NCBI RefSeq assembly: GCF_902459465.1
Contig: NC_047069.1
Span: 2,914,001 to 2,978,000 of the forward strand
Reading direction: 5' to 3'
Source of the DNA: Asterias rubens
Lineage: Eukaryota > Echinodermata > Asteroidea > Forcipulatida > Asteriidae
DNA: 64,000 nt
Part shown: piece by piece, positions 9,670 to 19,619 of the stretch
Layout of the letters: every line of letters begins with the position of its first letter
Numbering within the stretch: position 1 is the stretch's first letter
Position numbers and translations under genes: made by a program
The notes under the pieces: model-generated
What the model was told of the DNA's origin: nothing
The model's database searches: none
Seen by the model: only the letters and a program-made list of their open reading frames with translations

Positions 9670-10155
9670 CAATCTCAACTGAGGTCAATGATGCAGACAT
9701 CTCTGATATTACAGTAGCAGTGAAGGCGTACCATGGACCCCCAAAGTACTCCTCAGCCATCGCTCAGAAAACTACTGTAGCTGAGAAGGCCACTGCAGCA
9801 ACAGGATCCTAACTATCTCAACCAAAGTTGAGGATGCAGACATCTCTGATATTACAGTAGCAGTGAAGGCGTACCATGGACCCCCAAAGTACTCCTCAGC
9901 CATCGCTCAGAAAACTACTGTAGCTGAGAAGGCCACTGCACCAACAGGATCCTAACTATCTCAACCAAAGTTGAGGATGCAGACATCTCTGATATTACAG
10001 TAGCAGTGAAGGCGTACCATGGACCCCCAAAGTACTCCTCAGCCATTGCTCAGAAAACTACTGTAGCTGAGAAGGCCACTGCAGCAACAGGATCCTAACT
10101 ATCTCAACCAAAGTTGAGGATGTAGACACCTCTGATATTACAGTAGCAGTGAAGC
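9670..10155. repeat. 143-bp tandem repeat, ~3.4 copies
   Basis: CTCTGATATTACAGTAGCAG starts at 9701, 9844, 9987 and 10130, a constant period of 143 bp with almost no divergence between units. Units contain CACTGCAGCAACAGGATCC and TCAACCAAAGTTGAGGATG. The near identity suggests recent expansion. The period is not divisible by three, so it does not encode a repeat protein. Confidence 0.92.
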
Positions 10156-10604
10156 AGTGAGTATTTAATATTGAGTATTGAGTGTTGATCCCATGTACGC
10201 CACATGCAGCTACTGTCTGCATCACTCACCCTAGACCTATTTATAGGACTCTATCTCTGTACACAGATACAGAGTCTTATTTTGGGGCGGAAAATTTTCA
10301 AGGCCTCATAAGTCAAATCTTACTTGCATTAAGCCACTAATTTCAACAGATTCACATTCTATGGCGGCATACATTTTTCTGTGGTGGGTTTTGGTCCGCA
10401 TATGTTTCTCACAAATCTGGCATTTTCGTGAAATAATGCAGCTGCCAATGCTAAGAAATTCCCGTTTGATCGTACTCTCTCACAGTGTTGTCTGCTGCCG
10501 TGCGTACGCGTATACATTGGCGTGCAAGACACAAGAAGAGACACATGAATTCTTGGTCACCGTCATAGATATAGAATAGAATAACTAGATCAGCCGCGTT
10601 TTAC

Positions 10605-10955
10605 AGCCATTTCTTGAATACTAGAAGATTGAAATACATGTACTCTTCCAAAAACCAATGATGTACCATTCTTTTATGATGTTTCTTTAATACTAGAGGA
10701 TTGGAAAAAACGTACTCTTCCAATAACCAATGATGTACAATCCCTTTATGATATGTTTCTTGAATACTAGAGGATTGGAATGGTACTCTTCCAATAACTA
10801 AAGATTTACCATCCCGTAAAGATATAATTCTTGAAAACAAGAGGACTGGAATGAACACACTCTTCCATTAACCAATGATGTACAACCCCTTTAAGATATG
10901 TTTCTTAAATACTAGAGGATTGGAATGAATGTATTCTTCTAATAACCAAATGTTT
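10605..10955. repeat. ~73-bp tandem repeat, 5 diverged copies
   Basis: Units containing TACTAGAGGATTGGAATG, ACTCTTCCAATAACCAATG and ATGTACAATCCCTTTATGAT begin at about 10619, 10691, 10765, 10837 and 10910. Copies differ by 10-20% by eye. The 85-codon frame crossing it on the minus strand is a product of the repeat and not a gene. Confidence 0.85.
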
Positions 10956-12702
10956 CATGAAATCTAGAAAATTTTACTTACTCCCCCCCCCCCTTCCATT
11001 AAAAACCTTGTACATAATCAGTCTTTATGTATGCTGATATTTATGTATTATTGGAAAGGCGTGTTTATATTTTCAATGAACATTTTGAGGGTGTGAAGTA
11101 ATTAAATGTTGGTTTATTTACACACTAGGTAACAATTGTTTGTGTACTGTAGCTGTTGTTCTAAAAAGGGCCCTTTGTTAGCCTGAATGTTCTCTGACTT
11201 TATCTCTGGCTTATTTCAAATCTATTGAGGATAGATCTTGAACCAATTGCATTAAGCCTGTAAGCATGAACAGTTGCCAATCACAGAAAAAGCTTGCTTA
11301 ACAGAAACTGGTTACCAGCCAAAATTCCACAAAGTTTCGTTGCTGGTGTTAATCACTGGTGTTAATGTTTCCTTCAGGGCCAAACTTCATAAAGCTGTTG
11401 AGCAGAAAAACTGCTAGACAAAATTGTTTGCTAAGGATAAATTGAGTGGGGCAACAGGCTGTCTAAACCTATTTCTAATGTAACTTTGGCTGGTGATGTT
11501 TTTTTGCTAAGCAATACTTTTCTGTTCTTAGCTAATTTTGTTGTGCCTTGCTCACTTTTGAATTAATTGTACTGTAGTTTTAATGTCGCTGTTACTAGTA
11601 ACTACCACTACCTTTCGGGTAAAGGTTAAATCAATAAGCAATTAATCATGACACAACCATTTTATTTGTCTTTAATTCAAACCAGAGTAACCAATAACAA
11701 GACAAACCAGACTTAATGAAATCAGCATAAGAACTGTCATTGTCACTGTGGGCGTCGGGGACCCGACTGTTGCAGCAAAGTCAATAATGTCAAGATGTCT
11801 GTATAAACATTCTCAGGTTGGTCGCAATTTAAACAAAGTTCATTTATTCAACAGTTTTCTTTTATTTAACCCTGTTGGGTTTCTTTATCAGCTTGTTTGA
11901 AGTAGCGATAACTTATTGCTGTGCCGAAATGATTGAGTTACAAATAAATAAGAATGACACAAAGTTGTTTTTGTTTTCCCCTCGTGGTTATTTTCTGTTG
12001 TTTTCTAGTGGCAAGCCAAGCCGTTTTTGTTATTCCGTTTTTGTTGATCTTTATTGTTGATCTTGTTTTATGTAAAATTTCATTATAATTCGTTCTTTTT
12101 TACTACTCTATTGTTTGGCTATTGAGATTGTTGGTGTTTTTTGACTGGTTCTGGGTTTTGACGTTTCATTCTCGCTTTTGTTTCGATCAATTGGGAGGAG
12201 TGGAAACACCGTCTGGGAAAAAATGCAAGAGAAAAAAAATCGTCGAGCATGCTCAGAGGAAGCAAAAAGTTTCAGTTGAATTTTAAAAAGCTTTCAATAT
12301 TTCGATTGTTCCAAGAACACTCAATATAATTCATCACTACAACTTGACTATAGATTTTACTGTACGTTATTGATGACTTGAATACTCGCCTAAGTCAGGC
12401 TTTTTGTGTGTTTTTATTCAAACAAGGACTAAGTCAAATCTGAAAAAATGTCACTTATATACTAGCACGATTTGATGTATACACTGTATGCTATTTAAAT
12501 GAAACTTGCTAATCATCAACTTAGGAAATGGGTTTCAAAATTCGTCAAAATAAAGTATTACCATAGATTCCTACATAGCTTGGCCCCTTCATTGTCATTT
12601 AGACCCTTTCCCATCACACATGCGTAGGGAACCAGACCCAGTGTTCTATGGCCACATTGTAAACACAACGTGCCTGCATCCTGTCTGTTAATTTTCGTAC
12701 AG
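10956..12702. other. No gene seen
   Basis: The stretch is AT-rich with a C-run at 10981. Around 11160-11560 there is a patch of short repeated words (AAGCTTGCTTAACAG, TTGCTAAGCAATAC) resembling fragments at about 33240-33330, probably an old interspersed repeat. I see no splice-bounded open frames or RNA gene here. Confidence 0.5.
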
Positions 12703-12832
12703 AATGCATGACTTTCCGAGCTGACGAAGTGTTCAACTGGGAGGAGGAGAAATGTGAACATAAAACCAGATGTTTATATCTCAGTGTGAGGCAAGGAAGG
12801 TCAAGTGAAAGAGAGCAATTGGAGTACATCAG
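12703..12832 (+). other. Candidate coding exon
   Basis: A strong acceptor (CTGTCTGTTAATTTTCGTACAG) ends at 12702 and a strong donor ATCAG/GTACGT follows 12832. One of three frames is open across the exon and encodes a charged peptide beginning CMTFRADEVFNWEEEKCEHK and ending REQLEYIR. The ATG at 12708 could also start a protein. It is not recognised as a repeat or a known family. No partner exon could be placed with confidence. Confidence 0.3.
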
Positions 12833-13495
12833 GTACGTGAATCAAATTCAATTTGTAGACATGTGCGCGCGCTCGGTTAACAGCAACAATTAAGGGCGCC
12901 CTCTGTTTTTCTTTTGTATGTCCTTTCCGTAATCAATGCTTAGATTCCAACTGTAGCCCCTCCTATCTAATTGGAAACCTGTACCGAATGTGTACGTTTT
13001 CAAACTTACCGAAAGAAAGCCGAGCTTTTCAAAATGACCCTAGAGTATTTATCTATAAGTGTGTATCTTGGTAGCGCAACAAGTACATAACGTCAGATGC
13101 TGGTCTTGTTTAGAGTAAAGCAGTTTTGTCCATAGGTTAGTTTCCTCGTTAAGCATGCTAAGGAACAGGAGGTAACTTTTTAGCTTAGTGGTGATCACTG
13201 ACGTAACCAAACATTTCCAATCGGAAGGAGGGGGTGCAAGTAGGAGCAAAGACATAACTCACGGGGTGGGGCTAAGTATTGAACCATCCATTTTGAGGTG
13301 TTTTATGATCTTTTTGGGTTGGGCTAGGGTTCTGGTACCGCCCTCATTGCGCCACGGGTGCTGGTGGTTAACATTTTGTATTAAAATCTTTTAAAAACTC
13401 TTGCCCATTTTGAAGTATTTTTTCTTTTCCAGTGTGGCTATTTTGGGTTGTAAATAGGTCGTTTCGTTTCAAGTAAAAAAAAAAAATGTAATTTA
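12833..13495. other. No gene seen
   Basis: This is mixed-composition sequence including GGGCGCCCTCTG near 12893 and a G-rich patch near 13225. Short open frames on both strands have no splice context or recognisable motifs. Confidence 0.4.
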
Positions 13496-13499
13496 AATC

Positions 13500-13592
13500 T
13501 TTTGTGTCGAGGCCGGCATTCGAACTCAGACATGACGTCTAAAGTATGCCATTTACTGCGTCTTAACTCACTGAGCTAGTGCGGTAGTGCTT
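13500..13592 (-). repeat. tRNA-like sequence (SINE head), minus strand
   Basis: On the minus strand an A-box-like TAGCTCAGTGAGTTAAGACG is followed about 35 bases later by a B-box-like GAGTTCGAATGCCGG. The intervening region does not form a convincing anticodon arm, so this is more likely a tRNA-derived SINE head than a working tRNA. Confidence 0.5.
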
Positions 13593-13714
13593 TTTTTGGA
13601 GAATAATTTAAGTCTGTTATGGTCTGTTGTTCACGTCCCAGTGATCAAACGACCGTCCCACAATGCATGTGGATTTATTTTGCCTTATAAGAATTAAAAT
13701 CGGGTCTGGCAAGC

Positions 13715-14075
13715 ACCAACGTGCTAGGGCGATTCGTTAGGCGCTGGTACTGTCTCTGAACTCCGAATCGGTATGAGCCACCGGTCCCGAGTTCGATCCC
13801 GGCCCCTCGCAATAATACGAAACAAGGCATTAATTACTGGGAAAGACACCAGTATGGTTTGGGAGCCGCTTTGTTTACCCTGAGCGAGGGGGGCAAGGAC
13901 TGCTAGGGTTGAGAGATAGGAAAGGATATACTGTGAAGTCGGTTGTCATACCAGAAGGGTGCTATATGGAAGCCGGTAAGGGGCCTCTGTTAGTGGTGTA
14001 TGTGTTGCGCGGACCATACATTGCAATGGGGGAATAACCCGAATCGCGGCTCCTGAATACCTGACAAATCGCAGA
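13715..14075 (+). mobile_element. tRNA-headed SINE-like repeat
   Basis: The head contains GGGCGATTCGTTAGGCGCTGG and a B-box-like CCCGAGTTCGATCCCGGCC at about 13786. A GC-richer body of about 270 bp (CTGAGCGAGGGGGGCAAGG, GTGCTATATGGAAGCCGG) follows before AT-rich DNA resumes. Only one copy is in this window, so repeat status is inferred from the pol III boxes and composition step. Confidence 0.45.
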
Positions 14076-14390
14076 GTAACTTTTTGTTTTTTATTTTGAT
14101 AATGTTTTTTTTGTATTCCAATTTGTATGTTTTATTTAATCAGATACATCGACGGCAAAGAGAGGCACTCTCCAAAACATAAAAATAATTGACGGGGAAG
14201 ATATTAAAACAAATGAAATAATAATATATCTCGTCGCGACAATTTATTTGTAATATTTTTTTGATATGTTTGGTGTAAAAAAAAATCAATTAGGCGCTTA
14301 CCACCTCAAGTAATATCCAACAAATAGATGTTTAAAGGCCTTGTAATCCTCTGGTTTTTTGACAGTTTTAATCATAATAAAGTATAAAAG

Positions 14391-14735
14391 AGTAAGTACT
14401 GAGTATACAGTGGTAACACACATCGATGTGGTAAAAATCAAAATTATTATCTTTATCCCCGATGCAAATTTAACATCTATTAAATTGTATGCAATACCCG
14501 CTGCTAAAACATAGGATTCGAACTGCCTCAATTTACCGGGCAGTCTCGGTGGTCTAGTTGGTAAGACACTGCTCTAGTATAGCAAAGGTCGTGGGTTCGA
14601 ATCCAACCCGAGTCCTGTGATTTTTTTTTTCTTCACAAAAGTTGGGTAAGTACTGAGTATACAGTGCTAAAATATTATTTACCCCCGATGCTAATTTAAC
14701 ATCTGTTATATATAATAGAATTGTACAACTGTGAA
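14391..14735 (+). mobile_element. tRNA-derived SINE (family B), tandem or dimeric copy
   Basis: The head near 14544-14617 has CTCGGTGGTCTAGTTGGTAAG and GTCGTGGGTTCGAATCC and can fold partly like tRNA-Thr (loop CTAGTAT). Before it lies a family tail (AAGTACTGAGTATACAGTGG, TTTATCCCCGATGCAAATTT), and the same tail recurs after the head at 14645-14715. The same tail-head-tail order occurs at 50855-51115, so the unit may propagate as a dimer. Tail-only fragments lie at 44247 and 45123. Confidence 0.75.
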
Positions 14736-14789
14736 CATTTTATTTCAACATGTGTTTTTGCTTTTGAGTTATCCTCGAAACTCTGGTGC

Positions 14790-15296
14790 TAGTAATGTCC
14801 ACGCAGGAAGAATAATCCCTTTAGGAATACGCTATCCGAGAAGCGTTTAAAATCAAACTCATGGGGAGAATGAGTAATAATATCTTTTTCCATAACTGCA
14901 GTACTTCGTACTTTCTCAAAAAGATATACTATCAAAGCTGCTTTACTTCTCTTTATACCACGTACGTTTTCATGCTCATATTTTATTAGCATAATACTTA
15001 CATCCCGTTTTCCGCCCAGGTAGTAGTTAAAAATCAGAACAGTTATTTTCCGAAGTTAGAAGTCTCCTGAAAAATCCGATAAATCTACTCTGCGTTAGTA
15101 AAATAATAGCAATGCAGTTCTGAAAAGAACACACTCCATCTGGCATGTAGATACACACATGATGTTACAGCAAACCAAATTGATACCTCATCACCGTGCA
15201 ATGCCTCAAATCATATATTTTATTTGTTCATAATAATATTTCCAACAGATTTACTCATCAATGAATATTTATTTTGGCATTTCCGTAACAAGCAGA
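14790..15296. other. No gene seen
   Basis: AT-rich sequence separates the family B SINE from the 1-kb tandem array. No repeat shared with the rest of the window and no splice-bounded frame was found. Confidence 0.4.
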
Positions 15297-18200
15297 AACT
15301 ACTTGACTGTGACCACCAAAATCCTATACTCCCCCCCCCCCCCAACCCCCTTTCAACCGCGATTCTTCGAGCTAAAAACGCTGTCCCAAACAAACATTTA
15401 TGTTGTCAAAATTAACCTTCTCATCAGCTCAAGTTAATTGTAGCACTTTTATTACAGGGGGAATCTAGCATGCTAGACTGTAGCCGGCAAAAACTTAAAC
15501 CAAGTGGTTGACAACAGTACAACATGTAAGGACTGAATCTGTCTATGTCCCCGCTAGATACCCCGTAAAGCGAAGTAAAAATGAGACCGTTAAGTTGGCA
15601 TAGCGCCCTCACTTTGCTCTGTTTTCCTCGATTTATTTATTGTTCTTTTCAGTCGTAGGGAAGTCATAGAGTTGTAGGAGTCCTACAATGACCAAATGTG
15701 ATGTTGCTTTGAAATCATATCTTATTTAATTAACCACAGTTTCTATTGTGCGCTGTTAACAGTCCAAACAAGCTTCACACACATTATTTTCAGTAAATTT
15801 AACCAAGTTTACCTTTGACAAGATGTACCATGAGCTAAGCACACGCGGTTACATTGAGTTGCAACGACGGACCGAGGACAAAACTAACTATTGACTTAGT
15901 CGTGTTATAAACAAAATTAGAACTTTAATTTTGGAAAGGAAGAATATTCCGGAGTTTGTGACATGAGACCTTACCGGTCGCTGACGATGCCAGTAATGGG
16001 TAAACACAGTTCCACCAACCAGGTCCACGAGAATTTCACTTGATGTCATGTGTTTGTGCACGGAAAGTGTGCTTTTACATTGCCCTCATTGTGACTTTGC
16101 TGCCAATATTTTTAATAAAAATCTCCCGGAGAAGCTGAAAATCCCTTTATTTACACCCTGAAATTATTTTATTAGAAGGGGAAGCTGTCAGACAACTTCG
16201 CGATCTCCCTTCTCACAACCCGACTTCACGCCGTACACAACGCAACAAACACAGCGCTTGAGCTCGCTCAAACCTCAGTAATTTACGTACAGTCTAGCCA
16301 TACTCTCAAAAGAAAACCTCTTTTTAAGAAGAAAACTGAAAATATCAAACAGCAAACTTGATTTAAATCATTGTCACATAAAAAAATATAAAAAAATATT
16401 TGACTATGACCACCAAAATCCAAACCACGTTACCCCTCCCCTTTTTCGGTTGCAAGTTTCAACAGGCTAAAACGCTGTCCCAAATAAATGTTTTGAAAAC
16501 CTTCTCATCGGCTTATGCTCATTTTTAGCACTTTAATTACAGGGGAAATCGGGAATCTAGCACCCTAGACTGTAGCCGGCAAAATCTTAAACCAAGGAGT
16601 TGATAACAGTACAACATGTAAGGACTGAATCTGTCTATGTCCCCGCTAGATACCCCGTATAGCGAAGTAAAAATGAGACCGTTAAGTTGGCATAGCGCCC
16701 TCACTTTGCTCTGTTTTCCTCGATTTACTTATTGTTCTTTGCAGTCGTAGGGAGTCATAGAGTTGTAGGAGTCCTACAATGATCAATGTGATGTTGAATT
16801 CTGGAATTCTATTTCATTTAGTTATTCACAGTTTAGCACACGCGGTTACATTGAGTTGCAAGGACGGACCGAGGACAAAACTAATTATTGACTTAGTCGT
16901 GTTATACACAAAATTAGAACTATAATTTTGGAAAGGAAGAATATTCCGGAGTTTGTGACATGATACCTTACCGGTCGCTGACGATGCAAGTAGTGGGTAA
17001 ACACAGTTTGACCAATGTTCACTCGATGTCTTGTGTTTGTGCACGAAAAGTAAGGTGTTATATTCTTCATTGTAAGGGTTTTGCTGCCAATATTTTCAAT
17101 ACAAATTTCCAGAAAAAGCTAAAAATCCCTTTATTTACACCCTCAAATTGTTTTATTAGAAGTGGAAGCTGTCAGACAACTTCGCGATCTCCCTTATCAC
17201 AACCCGACTTCTCGCCGTACACAACGCAACAACCACGGCGCTTGAGCTCGCTCAAACCTCAGTAATTTACGTTAAGTCTAGCCATACTCTCAAAAGAAAC
17301 CTCTTTTGAAGTAGAATACTGGAAATATCAAACAGCAAAAAAACAAAAACTACTTGACTATGACCAAAATCCAAACAACGTTACCCTCCCCCCCTTCTTT
17401 TTGGTCGCAAGTTTCAACGGGCTAAAACGCTTTCCAAAACAAATGTTGTCAAAACCTTCTCATCAGCTCTTGTTAATTAATAGTTTAGCACTTTAATCAC
17501 AGGGGGAATCTAGCATCCTAGACTGCAGCCGGCAAAACTTAAACCAAGTGGATGACAATATTACAACATGCAAGGACTGAATCTGTCTATGACCTCTGTT
17601 TAGCGAAGTAAAAATGAGACCGTTAATCTGGCATAGCGCCCTCACTTTGCTCTGTGATCCTCGATTTATTTATTGTTCTTTTCAGTCGTAGGGAGTCATA
17701 GAGTTGTGGGAGTCCTACAATGACCAATGTGATGTTAAATTGAAATTCTCGAATTCTATATTATTTAATTGCTCGCAGTTTCTGTTGTGCACTGTTGCCA
17801 GTCCAAACAAGCTTCACACAAATAATGTTCAGTAAATTAAACCAAGTATACCCTGGAGAAGTTGCAACGACGGGCCGAGCATTAAACAAACCATTGACTT
17901 AGTAGCGTTATACACGAATTTAGAACTAAAATTCTAGAGTGGAAGAATATACACAGTAGCTAATTAATGAGCAACAATATAAGAAAACAGTTGCAGTGTC
18001 CTACGTGCTCGCTGGCCCTATCCCCATTTATGAGTATTATCACGCTAATAACTATTTCTTTTTCAACATGACCTGCCAAGTCCAAGACTATGAGCACCAA
18101 AAACTACACAAATGTTGGCCTTTATCACGAAATGATTATAGAATTTTCTTAGTAAGGAAAAAACTAAGTTCCTGACAATGTCCTCCAAAGTTCGAATAAA

Positions 18201-18860
18201 GTAACCCAGTTGAGCCGCGTAAGTTTGTTGTATAGCGCTATTATTTTTTTTATAGATTAAAACACTGTCCCAAACAATTCATTTTGTCAACAAAACCTTC
18301 TCATCAGCGTATAATATTAATTTTAAGCATTTTAGAAGGGTAGGGGAAACAGGCATGCTAGACTGTAGCCGGCAAACCCTAAACAAGGCGTTGACATACA
18401 TTAACATACTTGAATGTACGTCCCTGCATAACTCCACAGTAAGCAGAATCATGAAATTAGACCATGTATTTAATTACCATCGCTAAGCTTACTCCACAAA
18501 TTAAAAACTCTGGCTTACAATCTTGTAAATGTATCAGTTCATTCTTGTAATTGTTTAATTTCAAGAAGTCTGGATTGAGATACGTATCATCTTGAAGCAG
18601 CTAAGTTTCCCACCAGACATACCGACCTTCCAGGCCCCTTACTCCCGGTCAAGGAAATACTGTCGCTTTTTGAGATTCTCAGGGCAGAAAATCAAATAAT
18701 TAGATGTCTCGACTAGATAGTCGTACTTTTTTGTGACCGTTAAATTGACATAGCGCCCTCACCGGGCTAGGTCATTATCCATTGTTCTTGTCGGTGCTTT
18801 TTGTTCAAGAAGTTGGTGGAGTCCCATAAGGTCCAACTTGATTTGGACTTTAAATTAAAT
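15297..18860. repeat. Tandem array of ~1-kb units (three clear, one decayed)
   Basis: Units start near 15297, 16399, 17350 and (diverged) 18080. Landmarks repeat in order: ACCACCAAAATCC with a C-run, AACGCTGTCCCAAA, CTAGACTGTAGCCGGCAAAA, GCATAGCGCCCTCACTTTGC, GTCGTAGGGAGTCATAGAG and GGAGTCCTACAATGACCAA; the first two units continue with TTACCGGTCGCTGACGATG and CAACTTCGCGATCTCCCTT. The third unit keeps only part of the second half. CpG-containing, relatively GC-rich segments inside each unit are unusual for the region and could be duplicated promoter or first-exon sequence, but I cannot identify a gene. Short conserved open frames are not convincing. Confidence 0.8.
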
Positions 18861-18869
18861 CTTATTCCA

Positions 18870-19317
18870 AGGGAAATCCTTTGCTTGACCTCCATCGTTT
18901 ATTTCCTCTCAGCCTCGGTATGAAAGTTCCAAGACCGAGTATCAGAAGTAAATGAAGAAGTGGGAAATTGTCTGTAATGTGAAATGGAATATATGCCAAC
19001 TGTATGCGTGTGTGTTCCTCTGAAGGTTTTAACTTGTATTTGACAAACTTATTGTTCACGCCTTAGAAGAAAACAAAATCAAATTAAAGTAAAAAATATT
19101 GTGCTCATCAGCAAAGTAATACTGGGCATTTTCAAGCTAATAATTGCAAGTTTACCGCTGGTAGTACTTTAAAAACATACCAATCGAATAGTTAGAAACT
19201 AGTGCCACACTTTTTTACTCTACTATGAAACCCAATGTAACCAAACCGAGGCTGGAAGGGAAATTAGTCTGGTCCCTTAGTTCTAACTTCACAATCCGTA
19301 TATTTTATTGTAAACGC
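18870..19317. other. No gene seen
   Basis: AT-rich linker between two tandem arrays. The minus-strand frame here lacks splice context and recognisable motifs. Confidence 0.35.
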
Positions 19318-19400
19318 AGATAGGAACACGGGACGGCAAAGAATGATGGAAGGTGTTTCGATTAGGGCTCAGTGGAAGATTGACATGTTGGCTGTTGTAG
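19318..19400 (+). other. Candidate 5' coding exon
   Basis: The acceptor-like ATTTTATTGTAAACGCAG precedes 19318, and the strong donor GTTGTAGCG/GTAAGT follows about 19400. From the ATG at 19343 the exon would encode MMEGVSIRAQWKIDMLAVVA, whose end could be the start of a hydrophobic signal sequence, but this is speculative. The downstream tandem array contains no clear partner exon. Confidence 0.22.
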
Positions 19401-19619
19401 CGGTAAGTCAAACAATATTTTTTTTTAATATTATACAGTACGAAAGCTCTAAGTTAGCTTTCTGGTCAATTGAATGGTTTGGAAAACAACTGCATGACTT
19501 GTTTTTTGTCCTCAGTGGCAATCACCTTTTCCATGTGCGTTTAGGGACTGTGAATATGGACAGTAACGGCTATGTATAGACCCTAGAACCAAACGATGAA
19601 TCTTACATTCATTGTTGTA

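Noticed and set aside
14544..14617. Possible tRNA-Thr(AGT) gene
   Set aside because: Partial cloverleaf, but acceptor pairing is weak and the sequence continues into the family B SINE tail shared with 51080.
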